Source: an uncultured Clostridium sp. (GTDB lineage: Bacteria; Bacillota; Clostridia; Lachnospirales; Lachnospiraceae). From it: a stretch of 16,708 nucleotides of DNA. The translations under genes were made by a program, and so were the position numbers. The notes below the pieces were generated by a model, which saw nothing but the letters and a program-made list of their open reading frames with translations, searched no databases and had not been told where the DNA came from. The stretch spans positions 1-16,708 of the forward strand of contig URUZ01000076.1 of the NCBI GenBank assembly GCA_900551225.1. The letters are read 5' to 3'. Below, piece by piece: positions 7,008 through 13,985 of the stretch (within the stretch, counting starts at the first letter, position 1; each line of letters opens with the position of its first letter).

Positions 7008-7140
7008 GTTGCATCCTCCTAAAAATAGATTCATAGACAAAGAACGGACAACCTTAGGAGGAAGGTTACTGACAGCGTTTTCATTAATATTTGCCGCTGC
7101 GCCCGGACTACCGGCCGGGGCTGTGTTTTTATCTTTGCAT
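7008..7140 (-). promoter_or_regulatory. Probable yjdF riboswitch with anti-Shine-Dalgarno hairpin
   Basis: The leader of the yjdF gene, read on the minus strand, is highly structured. ACAGC (7124-7120) can pair with GCTGT (7076-7072), enclosing a stem CCCGG (7119-7115)/CCGGG (7106-7102). The same downstream bases can instead pair as CAGCG (7099-7095)/CGCTG (7077-7073), so two folds compete. A perfect 6-bp hairpin, AACCTT/AAGGTT (7067-7050), then shows CCTCCT in its loop, the exact complement of the AGGAGG ribosome-binding site at 7020-7015. This suggests control of translation by masking the site. Such leaders before yjdF genes respond to aza-aromatics in other Firmicutes. I cannot check the Rfam model here. 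A TATAAG at about 7148-7143 is a possible -10, but its -35 is weak. Confidence 0.68.
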
Positions 7141-7188
7141 TCTTATAGTAGCATATGATGGTTTGTTTTTCTAGTAATAATAGATTAT

Positions 7189-8164
7189 TTTAATTCTTAC
7201 AAGGCCTTCGCAGGCCCTGACACAAAATGCGAAAGACGCTTGGTATGAATCTCAAATTTAAATCCCCAGGACCTTCGCAGGCCCTGACGCAGCCAGATAG
7301 GCTGGACCTGACCGTCTACATTATTTAAATCCCCAGGACCTTCGCAGGCCCTGACGCAGCTAATCCGTGAACAGGGGGTTACTGCTTTTATATTTAAATC
7401 CCCAGGATCTTCGCAGGCCCTGACGCCAGCACCCGGCGTCCTGAATAGGCGGCTACGCTATTTAAATCCCCAGGACCTTCGCAGGCCCTGACAGATAGAA
7501 GGTTGTCCCTCCGATGAGCTTCGACATTTAAATCCCCAGGACCTTCGCTGGCCCTGACCACCGCCCAGCAGCAGCTTGGCGTCCACCTTACCATTTAAAT
7601 CCCCAGGACCTTCGCAGGCCCTGACTCCTGATCCTCCACCATTACAATTTTGTATTTCCTATTTAAATCCCCAGGACCTTCGCAGGCCCTGACTGAAGAA
7701 ACGCAGGTAACAGAGTTTCCAAGTATATTTAAATCCCCAGGACCTTCGCAGGCCCTGACGCTGCCAGTTGGTGACTGCGTAACCGTCACCATTATTTAAA
7801 TCCCCAGGACCTTCGCAGGCCCTGACACAGGAAACCAGGTGGGAGCATACCGGACCAGGCATTTAAATCCCCAGGACCTTCGCAGGCCCTGACAGGCGCT
7901 CGCTACAACGTACCGCCCGGGCAGATCACATTTAAATCCCCAGGACCTTCGCAGGCCCTGACGTGCCTTGCTTTCCTCGATGACCGCGTCAAACATATTT
8001 AAATCCCCAGGACCTTCGCAGGCCCTGACGGTGGATAAGTTGGTACAGTATCAGCTAAAGGCCATTTAAATCCCCAGGACCTTCGCAGGCCCTGACAGTA
8101 TTACCCACAGCTGTGGGATATTGACCGGCTTATTTAAATCCCCAGGACCTTCGCAGGCCCTGAC
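7189..8164 (-). CRISPR. Type I-C CRISPR array: 15 repeats, 14 spacers
   Basis: The repeat is 33 bp; in the transcribed (minus) direction it starts GTCAGGGCCTGCGAAGG and ends GGGATTTAAAT. Repeat starts on the plus strand are 7189 (degenerate), 7256, 7323, 7392, 7460, 7526, 7593, 7661, 7727, 7794, 7861, 7930, 7997, 8064 and 8132. Spacers are 33-36 bases and none repeats another by eye. The distal repeat at 7189 keeps only its outer 17 bases, marking it as the oldest end; the newest spacers lie at the 8164 end near the leader and cas2. The RNA repeat folds as an 8-bp stem with one wobble and a GCGA tetraloop. Exactly 11 bases follow the stem, matching the 11-nt 5' handle left by Cas5c. Variants occur at 7392-7424 and 7526-7558. 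Confidence 0.98.
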
Positions 8165-8426
8165 AGCAAATTCTACCTATTACATCACTATTGTAACAAT
8201 ACTTTTTGTCTATAAATACAAACCTCTACACTCCTCCCTTCTATACCTCCTCTCTTCCTCATCTTTTTGTTCACTTTCACCACACTTTTCAGGTGCGAAA
8301 GGTACGGGCTTTTTATGTTCACATCGCATTCGCACTATTCAAACCCCTAAACAACCTCCCCCCAATACAATCCCAAAATCTCCAAAATCAAACATACCGC
8401 TCCTGGAAGCAGCATTTATATACATG
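8165..8426 (-). promoter_or_regulatory. CRISPR leader
   Basis: These 262 non-coding bases lie between cas2 and the first repeat. Read on the minus strand they are rich in purines, with a long A/G tract (minus strand of about 8226-8270). An inverted repeat GTGCGAA/TTCGCAC occupies 8329-8335 and 8293-8299, around a 29-base centre containing GTGAACATAAAAA. Such elements are common in I-C leaders and probably guide promoter activity or integration. The 60 bases next to the array are AT-rich (TTGTTACAATAG and similar) and should hold the array promoter, but I cannot pick a convincing -35/-10 pair. No coding sequence is supported here. Confidence 0.8.
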
Positions 8427-8726
8427 CTAAAAGATAAGAGGTTCTGTAACATCAAATCCAGGCTTCGCTCCTACATGTTCAACCTTATTTTTATAGTTCT
8501 CGCCTAAATAATAAAACCTCAGGCTATCTCTGTCCTTGTCTATAATGCCTTCTAATATTGCTTTAACTTGCCTGCATTTCGTAGCATCCATGTTACACTC
8601 AAATACTGAATTTTGAACACGCTGACCGTAGTTTACACATTGCTTTGCCACCTTACGCAGCCTTGCTTTCCCAGCAGACGTCTCTGTATTCACGTCATAT
8701 GTAATCAGTACCAGCACCTCTCTCAC
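8427..8726 (-). CDS. cas2: CRISPR-associated protein Cas2, subtype I-C
   Basis: Cas2 dimerises and bridges two Cas1 dimers in the spacer-integration complex. The 99-residue protein begins with the ferredoxin-fold strand LVLITYDVNTET, where D11 is the conserved aspartate. It continues with RLRKVAKQCVNYGQRVQNSV and FECNMD, the typical Cas2 pattern of subtype I-C. The GTG at 8726 directly follows the cas1 TAG with no gap. A second in-frame GTG at 8717, with AGGTGAGAG before it, would give a protein starting MLVLITYDV, closer to many relatives, and may be the true start. The gene ends 262 bases before the array. Confidence 0.95.
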   Translation of the reverse strand: MREVLVLITYDVNTETSAGKARLRKVAKQCVNYGQRVQNSVFECNMDATKCRQVKAILEGIIDKDRDSLRFYYLGENYKNKVEHVGAKPGFDVTEPLIF

Positions 8727-9758
8727 CTACTTCCATAAAAACGGCGGATATTCATCTAAATCTCCCCGCAGATACCTTGCCAGTAACAGGGCCTGTACAT
8801 ATGGAACCATTCCCCACTCGATTTTCTCATCCAGAAAAGGGTGCCGGATTATTTCCGCCTTCTTTGTCTGCCACGAAGCCAAAAACTGTTTCCTGGTATC
8901 ATCATCCATGATCACAGCGCCGTCTTCTTTTTTTATAAAGCCCTCTGGGCCTATCATCCGTTTATTAATCAGGGTAAGCACAAACCGGTCAGCCATGACT
9001 GAGCGCATCTCTTCCATTAAATCCTGAGCCAACGACATTCTTCCCGGCCTATCCCTGTGGAAGAATCCCACATATGGATCTAAGCCAACCGCTTCCAACG
9101 CCGCGCCGCACATTCCCGACAGCAACGTATATGCAAACGAAAGCATCGCATTGGTCAAATCTAGTGGAGGCCTTCTATTTCTTCCATGAAAACGAAATTC
9201 ATCTTTCTGTTGAAGAATCAAATCGTCAAACACAGAAAAATAGACCGATGCTGATTCTCCTTCCAACCCCAGTAATTCCTCCGCAGAACTGCTCTCTCGT
9301 ATCTTTGTAAGATTGACAGCCAAAAATGCAGATTTAGCCTTTAGCTTCTCTCCGTCTAAACGCAATGGATAATCCCGTGCAGCACGTTCTAAAACCCACC
9401 GCGCATTGTATACCTTGCCTGTTATAAAATTTTGTGCAATTGATAAGGATTTATCTTGATTTTCGCTGACCCTGTACTGTTCCTTTCTCAAAGTAACATT
9501 GCCTCTGATCTCACCGGACACTCTTGCCAGGAATTTGCCGTTGCCTGACAAAAAGCAGAGATCAATTCCTTTTTTTGCGCAGGCTCCCATAAGGGCTGGG
9601 CTGGCGCCGGGGTATCCAAATGTGACGATTGCTTCAAGGTTATGCAGCGGTATGCGCCCGATCTCTTCATCCTGGTTCCTGACCACAACATTTTCACCGT
9701 CAAGCGACAAATAACGATCCGGGGCCGTAATATAAAGTGTATTGAGAAGCCGTTTCAT
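8727..9758 (-). CDS. cas1: CRISPR-associated integrase Cas1, subtype I-C
   Basis: Cas1 is the metal-dependent integrase that inserts new spacers at the leader end of the array. The protein has 343 residues, the usual length. The N-terminal beta domain (LNTLYITAPDRYLSLDGENV) is followed by the helical catalytic domain. The conserved residues are visible: E166 in GLEGESA, H234 in GFFHRDRPGR, and D246 with E249 in LAQDLMEEMR. The ATG at 9758 has AGGAGG 7 bases upstream and overlaps the cas4 stop as ATGA, so Cas1 and Cas4 are translationally coupled. No key residue is missing, so the gene should be functional. Confidence 0.97.
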   Translation of the reverse strand: MKRLLNTLYITAPDRYLSLDGENVVVRNQDEEIGRIPLHNLEAIVTFGYPGASPALMGACAKKGIDLCFLSGNGKFLARVSGEIRGNVTLRKEQYRVSENQDKSLSIAQNFITGKVYNARWVLERAARDYPLRLDGEKLKAKSAFLAVNLTKIRESSSAEELLGLEGESASVYFSVFDDLILQQKDEFRFHGRNRRPPLDLTNAMLSFAYTLLSGMCGAALEAVGLDPYVGFFHRDRPGRMSLAQDLMEEMRSVMADRFVLTLINKRMIGPEGFIKKEDGAVIMDDDTRKQFLASWQTKKAEIIRHPFLDEKIEWGMVPYVQALLLARYLRGDLDEYPPFLWK

Positions 9759-10426
9759 AAGTCTTCCTCCTCTGCCAATGCCTTTTCAATATAGGCCTTC
9801 GCCAACTTTTTCTTTCCCAGTACAGGCACACAAATATCTCTCAATGAACAGGCATTACAACTTTTTGACCATTTAACCCTTGGCGTGTATCGTCGGTCAT
9901 AATACCCATGCATCTCCTGAAACATATTTATCGTTTTCCGGCGCAGTTCTTCACTTATGTCAATCTGTTTTCTGTGCCTTGTTTCGCCATAATACAGAAA
10001 GCCATATGGAATATGACAGCATAACATCTCTTCCAGGCATAGCGCTTGTGCTGTAAGCTGCAGTGTATCCACGTCCGTGACCTTAGGTGAACCTCGTTTA
10101 TATTCTATTGGGATCACCTGATAAACCCCTTCTCTTCCAGTCAGAGCAATGCCATCCTGGCAGCGGTGAAATTCCACGGTATCACATTCACCGCTGACCC
10201 CCAATTCCCTGGACCGGATTGGCATTGCCCTGCTGATAATCAAATCCCCTCTTTTTTCAGTGGATGATGCGTCATGGGCTTTCAAATGCAGCAGTTTCCC
10301 TTCCACTGTTCTCACATTTTCCTGCCACTGCATTTCTATATAAGCCAATGCCCACTGCCTCCGGCAAAATGCAAAATGCTGAATACCTGACAGTTGAAGG
10401 AACTCATCCTCCTCATACAAAATCAT
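9755..10426 (-). CDS. cas4: CRISPR-associated exonuclease Cas4 (RecB-like, Fe-S)
   Basis: Cas4 trims prespacers and selects those next to a proper PAM before Cas1-Cas2 integrate them. The ATG at 10426 gives 223 residues, with GGAGGT just upstream and inside the end of cas7; the open frame reaches further up but adds residues unlike the family. The four iron-sulfur cysteines are C21 (HFAFCRRQWAL) and C190, C193 and C199 (CNACSLRDIC). RecB nuclease residues are H47 (EGKLLHLK), D82 (GECDTVEF), E108 and K110 (IPIEYKRG), and the QLTAQ motif at 123-127. It overlaps cas7 by 14 bases and cas1 by 4 bases. All catalytic and cluster residues are present. Confidence 0.95.
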   Translation of the reverse strand: MILYEEDEFLQLSGIQHFAFCRRQWALAYIEMQWQENVRTVEGKLLHLKAHDASSTEKRGDLIISRAMPIRSRELGVSGECDTVEFHRCQDGIALTGREGVYQVIPIEYKRGSPKVTDVDTLQLTAQALCLEEMLCCHIPYGFLYYGETRHRKQIDISEELRRKTINMFQEMHGYYDRRYTPRVKWSKSCNACSLRDICVPVLGKKKLAKAYIEKALAEEEDL

Positions 10427-11270
10427 ACACCTCCGGATTCTTGCATGTAAGAGATGACAACTCAATCTGATAATCTGAAAATGCTTCCGGCTTGTCTTTT
10501 AATTCCTTTATCTGTAAACTTCTATGTATCTTAGCTGTAGATACCGCAGGTGTCTTCTCCTCATGCTGCCACCAGTACAGGCGGCATACTTCCATACTGC
10601 CCTCAGGCCTTGCAGAAGATGCATCATTTTCAAACAGCGTTTTAAGCGCTTCCTTCAGGAGTTCGGCATCTTCCTGGGAAAACCCTGTCTTCTCTGCCAA
10701 CTGGACATTCACACTTCCTTTAATCACATAAAGCCCAAAACCAATCCGGTGCTTGGCTCCCATTGTATCCGATGCCTTGCTGTCCTTTCCTCCTTCGCTG
10801 TTTACACTCTTTGTTATCTGCATACTGACAATATCCACCGGCGAAACGCTGACCGCCTGCTGAATCGATACCGGCCCGCGTATTCCCACAGATACTTCCT
10901 CACCCTTAAATGCAAACACCTGGCCAAATGCCCGTACATCAATCCACTGTCTGCATGCAATCTCACCAAACCGTTCCCTGTCCGCCTTTTTCTTTTTCTC
11001 CAGTTCCGCTTTTAATTCCCCGCAGCCTTCTGCGCGGTCCTTAAGGCTGGTAAATCCATCGTCCGCACGGTCATCTGACTGTACGAATACCCTGGCGCCC
11101 ATATCCTGAAAACGATTACGGATTTTCCGCTTGATGCATACATCCGATATTTCACCATACCCATCAAAATTTTCCCGCGGCCGATTTCCATTTAATGGGT
11201 CTCCATTGGGATTGGCATTTGTTACAGAAACGATCACAGCAAAATCAATTTTCCCTTTTAAATTTGTCAT
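10413..11270 (-). CDS. cas7: Cascade backbone protein Cas7c (Csd2)
   Basis: Cas7c forms the filament along the crRNA spacer in the I-C Cascade. The 285-residue protein has the family N-terminus (KIDFAVIVSVTNANPNGDPL, then GNRPRENFDGYG). The later segment MQITKSVNSEGGKDS, followed by MGAKHRIGFGLYVIKG, corresponds to the RRM core and its thumb. The ATG has AGGAGG about 9 bases upstream and comes 4 bases after the cas8c stop. The stop lies inside the start of cas4. Length and motifs match the Csd2 family, with no sign of damage. Confidence 0.96.
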   Translation of the reverse strand: MTNLKGKIDFAVIVSVTNANPNGDPLNGNRPRENFDGYGEISDVCIKRKIRNRFQDMGARVFVQSDDRADDGFTSLKDRAEGCGELKAELEKKKKADRERFGEIACRQWIDVRAFGQVFAFKGEEVSVGIRGPVSIQQAVSVSPVDIVSMQITKSVNSEGGKDSKASDTMGAKHRIGFGLYVIKGSVNVQLAEKTGFSQEDAELLKEALKTLFENDASSARPEGSMEVCRLYWWQHEEKTPAVSTAKIHRSLQIKELKDKPEAFSDYQIELSSLTCKNPEVYDFV

Positions 11271-11274
11271 ATCT

Positions 11275-11652
11275 TTATTCCTCCTCTTTCTGCTCGTTTT
11301 CCGTTTTTTGTCTCAACGCAATTGCCTGGCTGTGAAATCCCAGCAAATACAGCCCTCCCAGTCTTTCATCCTTTTCATATGCCTCAACTGTAAAGTGATT
11401 AAATATTTCATCAATCAAATTCTTATAGACAATACGCTCCCCTGTCTTCAGCCGCATCCAGTAAGGCTGCAATTTCTCCTCCAATACTGTCCAGGTGCGC
11501 ATAGGCTTTTGAGCAAATGCTGCCATATAACGCTGTGCATTTGTTTCACGCCTGTCATCCTTATCGTATGTGCGGTATTCCACCCGATCCGCCACTGCCA
11601 GAAGCCTTCCAAATAAATAGTCTCTTTTATCACACTGAACGTCCAATGCCAC
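11275..11652 (-). CDS. cas11c: Cas11c small subunit from an internal start in cas8c
   Basis: Inside cas8c, AAAGGAGG (minus strand, 11668-11661) is followed after 8 bases by an in-frame GTG at 11652, codon 529 of cas8c. Translation from it gives 125 residues beginning MALDVQCDKRDYLFGRLL, about the size known for Cas11c. In I-C systems the small Cascade subunit is known to be made from an internal start near the 3' end of cas8c, so this site fits well. Cas11c lines the belly of Cascade and stabilises the unpaired target strand. An ATG 1 base after the Shine-Dalgarno is out of frame and too close to be used. Confidence 0.82.
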   Translation of the reverse strand: MALDVQCDKRDYLFGRLLAVADRVEYRTYDKDDRRETNAQRYMAAFAQKPMRTWTVLEEKLQPYWMRLKTGERIVYKNLIDEIFNHFTVEAYEKDERLGGLYLLGFHSQAIALRQKTENEQKEEE

Positions 11653-13236
11653 GCCCCATACCTCCTTTGAATTGTGCTCATGCCGCTGTCTTTTGAACAG
11701 TGAGCAAGCCAGCGCCAAAATTCTCTCCCAATTATACCGTTCCTTGTAAGACACCGGCGATGATGCCCTGCGTACCGCCAGTTCAATCATATCCACTGGA
11801 ACAGAACGACCTTCAGAGATACATGGCAGCAGCCGTTTAAACACCTCGCCATACAGTTTTTTTCCGCTGATCGTCAGCCTTCCGTTCTGCTCTGTGCCAT
11901 ATAGTGCCTCTGCAATCTCATCAATTCCGATCATCCCCTGAAATACCATTGGCCGCCCATCTTTTAATTTGACATGCTGCCATTCACAGCTTTTATGCCA
12001 ATTTCGGATATTTTCCACATAACTGCTTGATTCAAACTGCTTAAACTCGGTCATGGCAAGACGTCCGGGTGTGGCGGAGTCAAACGCCAGCAGCACTGTC
12101 CTGGAAGCCTGATTCAAGCATGCCCCATATCCCCGCATAGCCGCAGCAAATCTCGAAGCCCCCATTTCATCTGTTCCCAAATACTCAGAATCAGTCTCCT
12201 CATCTCCCCATCCCTCGTATTCATTACATATTTCATCAGTATCCAGTTTTAAATCCGGCACAGGGTTCAAATCTGACTCCCAAACTACAACACAAAGGCT
12301 GTCCCAGCTGTACCCCTGTCTGCGAATGATCCACTTTAACGCATTGTGCGCCTTCTGTGAGTCTTCATAGCCAATGGAAAATGCCTCTGATTTATCTTTG
12401 AACCTTCCCCGAAATGTAAAATAGTCTTTGTCATTAGAGGAAATCAGCTTAGCCCCGTCTCCCTCGTTCCTTATCTTTTTCGGTTGAAGAAATGACAATG
12501 CCTCCACATTTCCAGACAGATATGACAACCCTTTTTTCGTAGAAATAGACCGGTAATATGCAATAAAGACATTCTGAAGCGTTCGGTCTTTCCAACATTC
12601 GGCACGGCTGCTTCCCATCTCGTCTGCCAATACCTGCTCATCCAATTCCTTCAAGGACTGTATCCTGAATCTTACAAACGCCTCCGTCTGCGCAATAGAC
12701 TGTATCTTCTCCTTGTCATCCATCTTTCCATGTTCATTCAAGCGGATGAGCCTGGCGGACACCAGATCTTTAAGAAGGCATCCCTTTTTCAGGTACTGAT
12801 AGACCGCTCTCACTTTTTCGTGGCTGTAAACGGACTCACTCCAACGCTCCAGCGCCTCAATATAAAGCTGATAATTTTCTGAAAAATCCTTCTCTTTGCC
12901 ATTTTTACTGTCATAATAATCCATGTAATCCCCAGCCAGGTATTTCAGATTATCGCAAAGAGGATGGGGCGCTTTACCAGCTGTGCGGCTGGCCGATTCC
13001 TCCGTTACCGGAATAATCGTCAGCTTTTCCGCTTCCACAGGATCTGCCTTAATAAAATTCCCGTCCACATCAATTGTCACAGTGATCTGCGCTGCTACTG
13101 TCGTATGAGATATGGGGAGCAAAACCAGAGGGATTTCTGTGACTCCTTTACTTGAACGTTTTTCAATACGTTCTATTTTGCCGACTCGTTCCAGGTTCTT
13201 ATCATATAAATCATATAATTCATTCAGATAATTCAC
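11275..13236 (-). CDS. cas8c: Cascade large subunit Cas8c (Csd1)
   Basis: Cas8c recognises the PAM and helps open the target DNA in the I-C Cascade. The GTG at 13236 was chosen because GGAGG lies about 6-8 bases upstream; it overlaps the end of cas5c by 17 bases. The product is 653 residues, at the long end of the family. It starts NYLNELYDLYDKN and carries Csd1-type stretches such as IPLVLLPISHTT, KYLAGDYMDYYDSKNGKEKD and WHKSCEWQHVKLKDGRPM. The final ~125 residues are helical (FGRLLAVADRVEYRTYD) and correspond to the small-subunit domain, which is probably also made separately as Cas11c. The extreme C-terminus is acidic (NEQKEEE). Confidence 0.95.
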   Translation of the reverse strand: MNYLNELYDLYDKNLERVGKIERIEKRSSKGVTEIPLVLLPISHTTVAAQITVTIDVDGNFIKADPVEAEKLTIIPVTEESASRTAGKAPHPLCDNLKYLAGDYMDYYDSKNGKEKDFSENYQLYIEALERWSESVYSHEKVRAVYQYLKKGCLLKDLVSARLIRLNEHGKMDDKEKIQSIAQTEAFVRFRIQSLKELDEQVLADEMGSSRAECWKDRTLQNVFIAYYRSISTKKGLSYLSGNVEALSFLQPKKIRNEGDGAKLISSNDKDYFTFRGRFKDKSEAFSIGYEDSQKAHNALKWIIRRQGYSWDSLCVVVWESDLNPVPDLKLDTDEICNEYEGWGDEETDSEYLGTDEMGASRFAAAMRGYGACLNQASRTVLLAFDSATPGRLAMTEFKQFESSSYVENIRNWHKSCEWQHVKLKDGRPMVFQGMIGIDEIAEALYGTEQNGRLTISGKKLYGEVFKRLLPCISEGRSVPVDMIELAVRRASSPVSYKERYNWERILALACSLFKRQRHEHNSKEVWGVALDVQCDKRDYLFGRLLAVADRVEYRTYDKDDRRETNAQRYMAAFAQKPMRTWTVLEEKLQPYWMRLKTGERIVYKNLIDEIFNHFTVEAYEKDERLGGLYLLGFHSQAIALRQKTENEQKEEE

Positions 13237-13966
13237 TCCCCGCCTCCTCGTCTGAAAATTCTTCTGCTCCGGTAAAATTCCCCTCCCCAAAAGATTTTAC
13301 CGCCATCTCCTTTATTTGCCGTTTCTCTGTGCATTCTTCCGGCCGAAGAAAATCAATGATACCTTTCCTTTGCATCACTGGGCGCCAAAAGCGAACCGTC
13401 ATTTTTCCTTTGTCCTCGGGAAGAACCGCCTCGTCCGCATAGGTAATTCCATGATACATAAATCCATATGCAATTTCGCCATCCAGATTGTCGTAATAGC
13501 CTTCCTCCTCACCAAACACACATGGCTCAACGTACCCCTGGCATTCTCTGGTTCCCAGGAATATATCCCTTCTTCCGCCTCGGTCAATCATTCTTCTGGC
13601 GATATTATGGTGTTTGTGCTCGTTTCTGTCCTGCTCCAATTCCATCCTGTTTTCATTCCACTCAAAATGTGCCCTCACTTGATACCGGACATTTTTCAGG
13701 TATGTGTAGTAAGACAGATCATTTCCTCCATTATAAGCAATGGGGCGGATTCCCTTTGTTTCTGTCCGAATAGGGTTCATCACACGCACCTCATCAATAA
13801 TCCACACCAGCGTTGGCTTCCAATAGACGCTCTGTAATATCCCCTTTAATGCTTCATATGTGGGAATATGATAGGTGCATTTTTCGCCCCCAACTCTGGT
13901 TACCGGGTCAGAAAACAGTGCGTAATCTCCGGTTACCTGAAATTCAACCGTATTGCGATGTTTCAA
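13220..13966 (-). CDS. cas5c: Cas5c (Cas5d), crRNA-processing nuclease and Cascade subunit
   Basis: In subtype I-C Cas5c replaces Cas6: it cuts the repeat RNA and stays bound to the 5' handle. The protein has 248 residues and starts at TTG (13966), with AGGAGGT about 9 bases upstream. Y48 (ILQSVYWKP) and K118/H119 (RNEHKHHNI) sit two positions after the catalytic Y46, K116 and H117 known from Bacillus halodurans Cas5d, so the active site is intact. The N-terminal RRM strand (VEFQVTGDYALFSDP) and GIRPIAYNG are typical. It follows cas3 by 19 bases and overlaps cas8c by 17 bases. The last 25 residues are acidic (EEFSDEEAGSELSE). Confidence 0.95.
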   Translation of the reverse strand: MKHRNTVEFQVTGDYALFSDPVTRVGGEKCTYHIPTYEALKGILQSVYWKPTLVWIIDEVRVMNPIRTETKGIRPIAYNGGNDLSYYTYLKNVRYQVRAHFEWNENRMELEQDRNEHKHHNIARRMIDRGGRRDIFLGTRECQGYVEPCVFGEEEGYYDNLDGEIAYGFMYHGITYADEAVLPEDKGKMTVRFWRPVMQRKGIIDFLRPEECTEKRQIKEMAVKSFGEGNFTGAEEFSDEEAGSELSE

Positions 13967-13985
13967 TATCCTTCACCTCCTCTAT

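Noticed and set aside
7394..7996. Several minus-strand proteins with repeated VRACEGPGDLN or QGLRRSWGFK
   Set aside because: These are translations of the CRISPR repeats and spacers, with no start signals.
7189..8164. Self-targeting spacer against this window
   Set aside because: By eye I found no spacer matching any other part of the window; a full-genome search was not possible.
8121..8507. Plus-strand open frame across the leader
   Set aside because: It starts inside a CRISPR repeat/spacer, is low-complexity Ser/Pro/Thr-rich from the pyrimidine tract, and runs antisense into cas2.
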